From: Reyranella aquatilis
GTDB taxonomy: Bacteria; Pseudomonadota; Alphaproteobacteria; Reyranellales; Reyranellaceae
Length of the DNA stretch: 64,000 nucleotides
Assembly: GCF_020880995.1 (NCBI RefSeq)
Contig: NZ_JAJISD010000001.1
Coordinates: forward strand, 868,001 to 932,000
Reading direction: 5' to 3'
Of the stretch, positions 57,124-64,000 are shown in pieces (the stretch's first letter is position 1; each line of letters starts with the position of its first letter). A program made the position numbers and the translations under genes. The notes under the pieces were generated by a model. That model saw only the letters and a list, made by a program, of their open reading frames with translations, ran no database searches and was not told the origin of the DNA.

Positions 57124-57903
57124 TCAGCGCCGGGCCGGGTCGCTGCCGGCGGCAGCGGCCGCCGCGGCGGTGGCCTGCGTGGCATGGGCGTCGGTGCCGA
57201 GATACACCTCGATGACGCGGGGATCGTGCGACACAGCGCTCGGCAGCCCCTCCGAGATCTTCTCGCCGTGATCCAGCACCATGACGCGGTCGACGACGCG
57301 CATGAGCACACCCATGATGTGCTCGACCCATATGATGGTGATGCCGAGCTCGGTGCGGATCTTGCGCAGCATCTCCGCGGCCTGGTCCATCTCGGCCTCG
57401 TCCAGACCGCCCAGACTCTCGTCGGCCAGCAGCAGCTTCGGCCCCGTGGCGATGGCCTTGGCGAGTTCCAGCTTCTTCAGGCCCGCAGCGCCCAGACCGT
57501 CGACACTCGCCGTGCGGTCGGTCGGCAGGCCGACCATGGCAAGCGCCCGCTCGGCGGCCTCGTCGGCCTTGGACCGGCTATGGCTTCCTTGGCCGTAATA
57601 GCCGGCCAGCGCCACGTTCTCGAAGATCGAAAGACGGCGGAACGGGCGCGGAATCTGGAAGGTACGTCCGATGCCGCTGTTGATGATGCGGTGCGGCGGC
57701 AGGCCCGCGATCTCGGTGCCGGCGAACCTGATCGATCCCGCGCTGGGCGGGAACGTGCCCGACAGCATGTTGAAGATCGTGCTCTTGCCCGAGCCGTTCG
57801 GACCGATCAGGCCGAGAATCTCGCCCTGATCGACCTTGAACGACACATTGTTCACGGCCGTGAAGCCGCCGAAACGCTTTACCAGACCATCGACGACCAG
57901 CAC
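57124..57903 (-). CDS. livG: Branched-chain-type ABC transporter ATPase LivG, unusual signature motif
   Basis: A 259-residue ATPase starting at a GTG. Walker A GPNGSGKST, GRTFQIPRPFRRLSIFENV and Walker B LLLADESLGGLDEAE are good. The signature position reads GLGAAGLKKLELAKAI, without the usual Ser-Gly-Gly/Gly-Asp-Gln pattern, so this site may be weak and the dimer asymmetric. The C-terminal about 15 residues are an Ala-rich tail. It follows livK by 29 bases on the same strand. Confidence 0.9.
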   Translation of the reverse strand: MLVVDGLVKRFGGFTAVNNVSFKVDQGEILGLIGPNGSGKSTIFNMLSGTFPPSAGSIRFAGTEIAGLPPHRIINSGIGRTFQIPRPFRRLSIFENVALAGYYGQGSHSRSKADEAAERALAMVGLPTDRTASVDGLGAAGLKKLELAKAIATGPKLLLADESLGGLDEAEMDQAAEMLRKIRTELGITIIWVEHIMGVLMRVVDRVMVLDHGEKISEGLPSAVSHDPRVIEVYLGTDAHATQATAAAAAAAGSDPARR

Positions 57904-57932
57904 GGCGCGCCCTCGTTCGTTGCGGCCGCGGC

Positions 57933-59246
57933 CTACTGGTTGCTGAACCCCGAGGTCTTGGGTAGCGGCAGCACCGGCTCACGCTGCTGCTGGCTCTTCG
58001 GCCACACCACGTACGACTTGTCGTCGACGTATTGGATGATGACCGGGAAGGACCGCTCGTTCTGGCCCGCGATCGGCGAGCCCTCGCCCGCGAACTTCAC
58101 GCCGAAGCCCAGCATCGTGCCGCCTTCCGGCAGATCGACCTCGAGCGCCGCCTTGCGCAGCGCTTCCGGATCGACGCCACCGTACTTCTTGATCGCGCGC
58201 GGCAGCACCTCGGTGAAGAACACGTACGAATTGGAAGCGGCCATGCCGACATGGGCCGAACGGATCGCGACGCCCGGCTTCACCTTGTCGAACTCCTCGC
58301 CGACCATCTTGATCACAGGCGGCAGCTTCGGATCGAGTGCCGACTGGTTGGCCAGCCAGATGGAGATCGGATCGATGTTGAACACGTAGTTCACATCGCT
58401 GCCCATGCCCTCCTTGAGCTTCTCGTAGACGCCGTAGCCCGCGCCGTGACCGACCAGGGCGCCGAACTTCAGCCCCTGTTCACGCGCCTGCCGGGCGAAC
58501 AGCGTGATGTCGGGGTTGTACCCGGTGTGGAAGATTACGTCGGGACGGGCCCGCTTCAGCTTCGTCACCAGCGACGACAGGTCGGGCGCGGTCGCCGAAT
58601 ACCCTTCCTTCAGGACGATGTTGAAGCCGGCCTTCTTGGAGCCCGCCTCGTTGCCCTTGGCGACGTCGACACCGTACGAGCCATCCTCGTGGATGATCGC
58701 CACGCGCATGTCCTTCGGCTCCTTGCCGAACTTCGCCTTGGCGTTCTTCTCGATCATGTCGGCGGCCATCAGGCCGAACTGTTGGCCGCTGGCCTGCGGG
58801 CGGAAAACGTACTTCAGGTTCTTGTTTTCGACGACGGCCGTCGAAATGCAGGTCGTGATCCACATGAAGTTCTTGAGCTGCTCGACGCGGGCCGCGACGG
58901 GCACGCATTGCGCCGAGGAGAAGAACCCCAGGACGAGATTGACCTTCTCCTGCTCGATCAGGCGCACCGCCTCGTTGATGGCGACGTCCGGCTTGCTCTG
59001 TGCGTCGGCGTAGATCGCCTCGATCTTGTAGCCCTCGACCCCACCCTGCTTGATGAAGTTGTCGATCATGATCTTGGCACCGACGTACTGCAGCTCCGAC
59101 CCGCCTCCGGCCAGGGGCCCGGTGAGATCGTAGATGACGCCGATCTTGATCTTCTTTTCCTGGGCTTGGGCGGAAACCGCCATGCCCAACGCCGCGACCG
59201 CGGCAACCACGCCCCCCAACAGGCGCACAGCCTTACGCTTGAGCAT
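57933..59246 (-). CDS. Branched-chain-type ABC receptor (LivK family)
   Basis: A 437-residue periplasmic receptor from the ATG at 59246, behind GGGAGGGG. Signal peptide to about residue 27 (VSAQAQ), then the type I periplasmic binding fold: IGVIYDLTGPLAGGGSELQ, a first lobe with GFFSSAQCVPVAARVEQ, and RVAIIHEDGSYGVDVAKG in the second lobe. At 437 residues it is longer than the usual 370-400 of amino acid receptors, as in receptors for aromatic or amide ligands. A good promoter precedes it. Confidence 0.9.
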   Translation of the reverse strand: MLKRKAVRLLGGVVAAVAALGMAVSAQAQEKKIKIGVIYDLTGPLAGGGSELQYVGAKIMIDNFIKQGGVEGYKIEAIYADAQSKPDVAINEAVRLIEQEKVNLVLGFFSSAQCVPVAARVEQLKNFMWITTCISTAVVENKNLKYVFRPQASGQQFGLMAADMIEKNAKAKFGKEPKDMRVAIIHEDGSYGVDVAKGNEAGSKKAGFNIVLKEGYSATAPDLSSLVTKLKRARPDVIFHTGYNPDITLFARQAREQGLKFGALVGHGAGYGVYEKLKEGMGSDVNYVFNIDPISIWLANQSALDPKLPPVIKMVGEEFDKVKPGVAIRSAHVGMAASNSYVFFTEVLPRAIKKYGGVDPEALRKAALEVDLPEGGTMLGFGVKFAGEGSPIAGQNERSFPVIIQYVDDKSYVVWPKSQQQREPVLPLPKTSGFSNQ

Positions 59247-59283
59247 ATTCCCCTCCCGTAGACTCTTGATATTTATTGCGCGC

Positions 59284-59312
59284 ATCACAGAGTGCGCGGA
59301 AGGTTCTGTCAA
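59284..59312 (-). promoter_or_regulatory. Sigma-70-like promoter for the Liv operon, overlapped by an inverted repeat
   Basis: On the minus strand TTGACA (59312-59307) is followed after exactly 17 bases by TGTGAT (59289-59284), a full -35 match and a four-of-six -10. Transcription would begin near 59277, giving a leader of about 30 bases before livK. An inverted repeat, CGCGCA/TGCGCG (59279-59298), covers the -10 and could serve as an operator. Confidence 0.65.
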
Positions 59313-59322
59313 GCGTTTCGCG

Positions 59323-61275
59323 TCAGCGACCTTCTCCCGGTGTCAGAATCTCGAACATCATTCCCGTCGGGGGATCCATCATCGAGAACAGCGCGGCCAG
59401 CTTGGGAATCTCCCCTTCGAGTCTCAGCGCACCGCTCGCCAGCGCATCGGGAATGGTGAGCTTGCGCATCACGATCTGGTCCATGGTGGCCCGCGTCGTC
59501 GTGACGGACACGTCGGCATTGGCGGCCGTCTCTCCCATGCGATGCGTGAGCGTGCTGTGCTTCAGGGTCAGCGCCAGCATCTCGTTGCGATCGGTGAAGC
59601 GCCAGTTGACGACCAGCGATTGCCCCGCGGCCTTGGCGGCATCAAGACGGATCGCCATCAGGTCGAAGAAGACGTCGCTCGTCAGGCCGGCGAGGGTGTC
59701 GGCCCCCATGCCGGGGCGGACCGGCATCTGGAAGACGCCATGGCGCAGTTCCTGTGCGCCGTAGAGGAAGGCGTTTCGCCACGTCGCCGACTCGGCCTGG
59801 TACCCCATCTGCTCCAGCGCATCGGCGCACAGCGCGCGAGCCTCCTTGTTCTGTGGCTCTGCGTAGACGACCTCCTTCATCACCTGAGCGACCCAGCGGA
59901 ACTCGCCCTTGGCGAAGTCGGCGCGCGCCTTCTCGATCACCGCAGCGGCGCCGCCCATGTACTCGACAAACTTGGCCGCCGCGGGTGCCGGCGGCAGCGG
60001 GTGCAGGTTGCAGGGGTTGCCGTCGTACCAGGAGAGATAACGCTGATAGACCGCCTTCACGTTGTGACTCACCGAGCCGTAGTAGCCACGCACCGACCAG
60101 CGCTCGGCAAGGCCCGGCGGCAGGTCGATCGCCTCGGCGATCTCGGCCGGACGCCAGCCGCGGTTCATGTAGCGCAGCGTCTGGTCATGGATGTGCTTGT
60201 AGAGATCGCGCTGCGCCTCGAGGTAGTCGATGATCTTCGCGCTGTCCCAAGTCGGCCAGTGGTGCTGACCGATCAGCACCTTCGTCTTCGGTCCGTACAT
60301 CGCGATGGCATCGCCGATGTACTTGGCCCAGATGCGCGGATCGCGCGCCACCGCCCCGCGGAGCGGGATGAAATTGTGCAGCAAGGGACAGGCATTCTCC
60401 GCCATGTTGAGTACGCCGAGCTGCGGATAGAACATGTGCATCTCGGCCGGCGCCTCGGTCTCCGGCGCCAGTTGGAAGACGATCTCGATGCCGTCGATCG
60501 TGTGCGTCTCGACGGCCTTGGCGATCGACTGCGTCGGCGCGATGAGGCCGGGCGTCCCACGCGCCACGCTCTTGCCGAGGCCGGCATCGACCTGTCCCCT
60601 CGCCCCGCGCGGCAGCATCGTGCCGAACTGGAACTGGGCGCGGCGCGACATCGGCGCTCCCGCCAGCACGTTCTCGCCGGAGATCGCCTCCATGAAGCCG
60701 GCCGGCGCTATCACCTTGACCTTGCCCGCCTTCACGTCGGCTTCGTCGACCACGCCCCGGACGCCGCCGTAGTGGTCGATGTGGCTGTGGGTGTAGATCA
60801 CCGCGACCACGGGCTTTCTTGGCCGGTGCGCGTAGTAGAGTTCGAGCGCCGCCCGCGCGACCTCTGCCGTGGTCAGCGGATCGATCAGGATGAGACCGCT
60901 GTCGCCCTCGATCACCGTCAGGTTGGCGATGTCGAAGCCGCGCAGCTGGTAGAGGCGCTCCGTGACCTTGAACAGGCCGTTCGCGAGGTTGAGCCGCGCC
61001 ATGCGCCACAGGCTGGGATTGACGGTGCTGGGTGCCAGCTCGCCGTCGATGAAAGCGTACTCGCCGAGGTTCCAGAGGACCGTGCCGCCGCCTGTGCGCA
61101 CGAGCCCTTCGGGCACGGTTGCGATGAGACCGCGCTGCGCGGCCTCGAAGTCTGCAGTGTCGGCGAAGGGCAGCTTTGCCGCCATCGCCGCATTTGCGGC
61201 CCTGGTTGCGGGTTCGGCGTCGCGCGCGGCGTCGAGATGGGAGGAAGGAACCGGAACTGCCGACGCTGACGCCAT
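59323..61275 (-). CDS. Alkyl/aryl-sulfatase-like metallo-beta-lactamase protein (SdsA1/BDS1 family)
   Basis: A 650-residue member of the group that includes the SDS hydrolase SdsA1. The metallo-beta-lactamase domain has H163-x-H165-x-D167-H168 (YTHSHIDHYGG), ENACPLLHNFIPLRGA and GQHHWPTW. A helical dimerisation domain (about 370-520) with SVRGYYGSVSHNVKAVYQRYL follows, then an SCP2-like C-terminal domain (about 525-650) that binds the alkyl chain. It would hydrolyse alkyl sulfates to alcohols and sulfate. No signal peptide is visible, so it should act in the cytoplasm, unlike secreted SdsA1. It lies 5 bases after a Bug receptor gene and 76 bases before livK. Confidence 0.9.
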   Translation of the reverse strand: MASASAVPVPSSHLDAARDAEPATRAANAAMAAKLPFADTADFEAAQRGLIATVPEGLVRTGGGTVLWNLGEYAFIDGELAPSTVNPSLWRMARLNLANGLFKVTERLYQLRGFDIANLTVIEGDSGLILIDPLTTAEVARAALELYYAHRPRKPVVAVIYTHSHIDHYGGVRGVVDEADVKAGKVKVIAPAGFMEAISGENVLAGAPMSRRAQFQFGTMLPRGARGQVDAGLGKSVARGTPGLIAPTQSIAKAVETHTIDGIEIVFQLAPETEAPAEMHMFYPQLGVLNMAENACPLLHNFIPLRGAVARDPRIWAKYIGDAIAMYGPKTKVLIGQHHWPTWDSAKIIDYLEAQRDLYKHIHDQTLRYMNRGWRPAEIAEAIDLPPGLAERWSVRGYYGSVSHNVKAVYQRYLSWYDGNPCNLHPLPPAPAAAKFVEYMGGAAAVIEKARADFAKGEFRWVAQVMKEVVYAEPQNKEARALCADALEQMGYQAESATWRNAFLYGAQELRHGVFQMPVRPGMGADTLAGLTSDVFFDLMAIRLDAAKAAGQSLVVNWRFTDRNEMLALTLKHSTLTHRMGETAANADVSVTTTRATMDQIVMRKLTIPDALASGALRLEGEIPKLAALFSMMDPPTGMMFEILTPGEGR

Positions 61276-61280
61276 GGCTG

Positions 61281-62258
61281 CTAGCCCTCGACCTTGATGT
61301 TGTTTTCCCTGACCACGCGCGTCCAGCGCTCCGTCTCGAACCTGACCCGATCGAGATAGGCCCGCGGCGTGCTGCCGGTGGTGAAGAAGCCGAGTTCCGC
61401 GAACCGCTTCTTCACGGCCGGATCCTTCAAGGTCTCGAGACAGAACGCGTTCAGCTTGTCGATGATCTGCGCCGGCAGGCCGGCGGGACCGACGAGGCCG
61501 AAGAAGGCCGCACTTTCCAGATCTTTCATGCCGAGTTCGGCCACCGTCGGTACGTCGGGGCAGACGGTCGAGCGCTCGGGCGACGCGACCGCGATACCGG
61601 TCAGTCGTCCTGCCGCAACGTGCGTTCCGGTCGGCAGCACGACGTCGATCATGATCGGCAGGTGACCGCCCATCACGTCTCGCAGGGCGTCGGCCGCGCC
61701 CTTGTAGCTGACGCTCTCGAGATTGAGCTTGTTGCGCGTGCGGAACAGTTCGCCCCAGAGATGCGGCTGGTTGCCCATGCCGGAGGTGGCGTAGCGCACG
61801 CGCTGCGGCTGCTTGTTCACCCATTCGGCGAACTCGGTGTAGTTCCTCGCCGGCAAAGCCTTGCCGTCGATCGCCAGGAGATCCGGGATGTCGACCAGGG
61901 TCGAGATCATCTGGAAATCCTTCAACGGATCGAACGGCTGCTTCAGGCCCAGCGCGACGTTGGTCGCCATCGTCGCCGCGCCCAGCAGCAGCGTGTTGCC
62001 GTCGGGCTTTGCCTTGGCCACGGCATCCATGCCGATGATCGTGTTGCCGCCGCCCTTGTTCTCGACGACCACCTGCTGGCCGAGCAGCCCGGTCAGCTTT
62101 TCCGCGACGATGCGGGCTGCCGTGTCGGTCGAACCGCCGGCGACGTAGGGGACCACCAGCCTGATCGGCTGGCTGGGCCAGGCCTGCGCCCGCACGGCGG
62201 AAGCGCCGACGATGGTCCAGCCGGCGGCGCCCGCCAGTACGACGCGTCTCTTCAACAT
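61281..62258 (-). CDS. Tripartite tricarboxylate transporter receptor (Bug family), copy 1
   Basis: A 325-residue periplasmic receptor of the TctC/Bug family, from the ATG at 62258. Signal peptide to about residue 24 (ASAVRAQAW), then the VVPYVAGGSTDTAARIVAEKL ligand loop, VVENKGGGNTIIGMDAV and the typical PDVPTVAELG near residue 235. It is nearly identical to the next gene upstream in its first 30 residues and similar throughout. No TctA or TctB membrane subunit is in the window, as is common for Bug proteins. Confidence 0.9.
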   Translation of the reverse strand: MLKRRVVLAGAAGWTIVGASAVRAQAWPSQPIRLVVPYVAGGSTDTAARIVAEKLTGLLGQQVVVENKGGGNTIIGMDAVAKAKPDGNTLLLGAATMATNVALGLKQPFDPLKDFQMISTLVDIPDLLAIDGKALPARNYTEFAEWVNKQPQRVRYATSGMGNQPHLWGELFRTRNKLNLESVSYKGAADALRDVMGGHLPIMIDVVLPTGTHVAAGRLTGIAVASPERSTVCPDVPTVAELGMKDLESAAFFGLVGPAGLPAQIIDKLNAFCLETLKDPAVKKRFAELGFFTTGSTPRAYLDRVRFETERWTRVVRENNIKVEG

Positions 62259-62265
62259 GATCCCT

Positions 62266-63240
62266 CTAACCCTCGACCTTGATGTTGTTGTCCTTGACCA
62301 CCCTGGACCACCGCTCGGTCTCAAACTTGAGCTTCTCGAGATAGGCCTCCGGCGTGCTGCCGGTCATGAAGAATCCGAGGTCGTTGTACTTCTTGATGAC
62401 TTCGGGATCCTTGATGATCTGCTGCACCAGCCCGTTGAGCCGGTCGACGATCGGGCGCGGCACGCCAGCGGGAGCCACGACGCCATAGAAAACAGCGCTC
62501 TCCATGTCCTTCATGCCGATCTCGGCGACGGTCGGCACATCGGGGCAGATCGTCGAGCGCTGCGCCGAGGCGACGACGATGCCGGTCATGCGACCCGCGG
62601 CGACGTGATTGCCGGTCGGCAGCACGACATCGATGATGACCGGCACATGACCGCCCATTACGTCGCGCAGCGTATCGGCGACGCCCTTGTAGGCGACATT
62701 CTCCATCTTGAGCCCGGTGCGGGCGCGAAACAGCTCGCCCCACAGGTGCGGCTGGTTGCCGACGCCCGACGTGCCGTAGCGCACCTTCTCGGGCTGCTTG
62801 TTCACCCATTCGACGAACTCGGCGTAGTTGCGCACAGGCACGTTCTTGTTGACGGCGATCATGTCGGGAATGTCGGCCACCGTGGAGATCGGCTGGAAGT
62901 CCTTCAGCGGATCGTAGGGCTGCTTGAGCCCGAGCGCGGCGTTGGTCGCCAGCGTCGTCGTGCCGAGCAGCAGCGTGTGGCCGTCGGGCTTGGACTTGGC
63001 CACCAGTTCCATGCCGATGATGGTGTTTCCGCCGCCCCTGTTCTCGACGATCACCTGCTGGCCGAGCAGCGCGCCCATCTTCTCGGCGACGATACGGCCG
63101 GCCGTGTCGGTGGCGCCGCCGGGAATGTAGGGAACGACGATCTTGATGGGCTGGCTCGGCCAAGCCTGCGCACGCACCGCCGAAGCGCCGACGATCGTCC
63201 AGCCGGCGGCCCCCGCCAGCACGGCGCGTCTCTTGAGCAT
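62266..63240 (-). CDS. Tripartite tricarboxylate transporter receptor (Bug family), copy 2
   Basis: A 324-residue paralogue of the preceding entry, from the ATG at 63240 behind GGTGGG. The signal peptide differs by one residue from copy 1. It keeps VVPYIPGGATDTAGRIVAEKM, VENRGGGNTIIGM and CPDVPTVAEIG. Differences cluster in the second lobe and the ligand loop, which suggests related but distinct ligands. It stops 7 bases before copy 1, so the two are co-transcribed, and both are followed by the sulfatase. Confidence 0.9.
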   Translation of the reverse strand: MLKRRAVLAGAAGWTIVGASAVRAQAWPSQPIKIVVPYIPGGATDTAGRIVAEKMGALLGQQVIVENRGGGNTIIGMELVAKSKPDGHTLLLGTTTLATNAALGLKQPYDPLKDFQPISTVADIPDMIAVNKNVPVRNYAEFVEWVNKQPEKVRYGTSGVGNQPHLWGELFRARTGLKMENVAYKGVADTLRDVMGGHVPVIIDVVLPTGNHVAAGRMTGIVVASAQRSTICPDVPTVAEIGMKDMESAVFYGVVAPAGVPRPIVDRLNGLVQQIIKDPEVIKKYNDLGFFMTGSTPEAYLEKLKFETERWSRVVKDNNIKVEG

Positions 63241-63335
63241 GATCCCACCCTTGGTCTGTTTCTTGGGAGGCAGGATCGCAAACGCGCGACGGCCGCGCAA
63301 TCCAGGCGCGCCCGCCGGTTCTCCCCGCAGCCTGC

Positions 63336-64000
63336 CTACTCGGCGGGTTTGGGCGCGGCCCCGATGGCGTGCACGTCCTTTTCGCTGGGCAGCATCGACA
63401 GAGCGAGGAAGGAGCAGAAGGCCACGCCCGCCAGGACCGAGAGCAGGACCGGGAAGCCCGCATCCTTCACCGCCGGGCCGATCAGTGCCACGACGAAGGA
63501 GCTGACGCCGAAGCCGATCGCCAGGCGAACGCCGGTCACCCGGCTGCGCATGCGATCGTCGATGTACCGCACGATCATCGCGTCGGTGAACGGAATGGCG
63601 CCGAACACCAGCAGCATGAAGGCGATGGCGGTCAGGAACAGGGCCCAGCCCTCGACCTGCGAGGCGATCAGGAACAGCGGCACCTGTAGCAGCACGATCG
63701 GCAGATAGATGTTCTTCAGCGGGTAGCGGTCGATCAGCTTGCCGACCACGAGCTGCGCCAGCGAGGCCAGCGAGAAGATGACGAACAGCATCGTCGCCAG
63801 CATCGCCGGATCCTGCGCGATGCTCTTGGCGCGGCTGGCCAGAAGCTCGCCGTTGCCGTTGGTCGTGAAGTTGAAGACGATGCTGCCGGTCACCGCGGTG
63901 AAGGTCATGATGGCGAATACGCGCGCCATGACCGACGGCGGCAGGTCGAGCATCTTGGCCTTGCGCTTGGCCGGCGCCTCTTCCTCGCGCGGCACCAGCG
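63336..64000 (-). CDS. MFS transporter, C-terminal half (5' end beyond window)
   Basis: The frame is open to the window edge; only about 220 codons are visible. They hold a charged central loop (REEEAPAKRKAK) followed by six predicted helices, the second half of a twelve-helix major facilitator. A motif-A-like stretch VGKLIDRYPLK follows the second helix and IVRYIDDRMRSR the fourth. The substrate cannot be named. It lies 95 bases upstream of the Bug receptors on the same strand and may belong to the sulfatase locus. Confidence 0.82.
   Translation of the reverse strand, partial: LVPREEEAPAKRKAKMLDLPPSVMARVFAIMTFTAVTGSIVFNFTTNGNGELLASRAKSIAQDPAMLATMLFVIFSLASLAQLVVGKLIDRYPLKNIYLPIVLLQVPLFLIASQVEGWALFLTAIAFMLLVFGAIPFTDAMIVRYIDDRMRSRVTGVRLAIGFGVSSFVVALIGPAVKDAGFPVLLSVLAGVAFCSFLALSMLPSEKDVHAIGAAPKPAE

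Noticed and set aside
59134..61269. 711-codon open frame on the plus strand opposite the sulfatase
   Set aside because: Antisense to a protein with all metallo-beta-lactamase motifs; the translation is low-complexity His/Arg/Asp sequence without domains.
62212..63708. 498-codon plus-strand frame across the Bug receptors and MFS end
   Set aside because: It spans three well-supported minus-strand genes and shows no protein-like features of its own.

Overview
This is a GC-rich chromosomal window of about 64 kb, packed with protein-coding genes. It most likely comes from an alphaproteobacterium. The lineage call rests on a DUF1489 gene, a MotA/MotB-like pair outside any flagellar cluster, two Bug-type solute receptors, and many ABC, TRAP and acyl-CoA catabolic genes; a Rhodospirillales or Reyranella-like soil or freshwater bacterium would fit, but that is inference. 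I found no rRNA, tRNA, CRISPR array, prophage or insertion sequence. No gene-free stretch exceeds about 165 bases. The longest gaps are 17316-17476, 28211-28361, 31697-31838, 33541-33680, 11796-11926 and 5067-5196.

Layout. 1-4000: purine (ureide) catabolism, with a truncated ureidoglycolate lyase, two tandem PuuE-type allantoinases around a small unknown gene, and a convergent MFS transporter. 4100-9700: class I aldolase with a clear terminator, a sedolisin-DUF4114 fusion protein, a SnoaL-like protein and a membrane-anchored SGNH protein. 9800-17300: thiE, EF-P and its lysyl-ligase epmA, a YjbR protein, an inositol monophosphatase, then an OmpA-like/MotA-like/MotB-like envelope trio and DUF1489. 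17500-24500: the alpha-2-macroglobulin/PBP1C pair. 24500-33540: a divergent locus around a GntR/FCD regulator. Leftward run a class III aminotransferase, a complete polyamine-type ABC transporter, a bicupin dioxygenase-like protein and HMG-CoA lyase; rightward run the regulator and a class IV aminotransferase. Two copies of a GTGATCAC-cored palindrome lie between them.

33600-36700: a DUF2189 membrane protein, a uracil/xanthine permease, then DsbB and a tiny membrane protein on the minus strand. 36690-46200: a long minus-strand run of dapA, smpB, an SDR, an acyl-CoA dehydrogenase, an orphan TRAP receptor, methylcrotonyl-CoA carboxylase beta, an enoyl-CoA hydratase, a small exported cysteine-rich protein and methylcrotonyl-CoA carboxylase alpha. 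With HMG-CoA lyase at 24.5 kb these supply most of the lower leucine pathway. 46200-50250: lytic transglycosylase, thioredoxin 2, aldo/keto reductase and a small monooxygenase-like protein. 50286-52998: a translationally coupled haloacid dehalogenase / threonine dehydratase / membrane adenylate cyclase set. 52966-64000: a minus-strand run with an MFS fragment, two near-duplicate Bug receptors, an alkyl-sulfatase-like metallo-beta-lactamase protein, a complete Liv ABC importer (K, G, F, H, M) and a GMC oxidoreductase.

No defence system or mobile island was identified. The features most worth following are the GntR divergon with its paired operators, the sulfatase-Liv-GMC locus, the motor-like envelope trio, the exported cysteine-rich protein inside the leucine operon, and the sedolisin-DUF4114 fusion.
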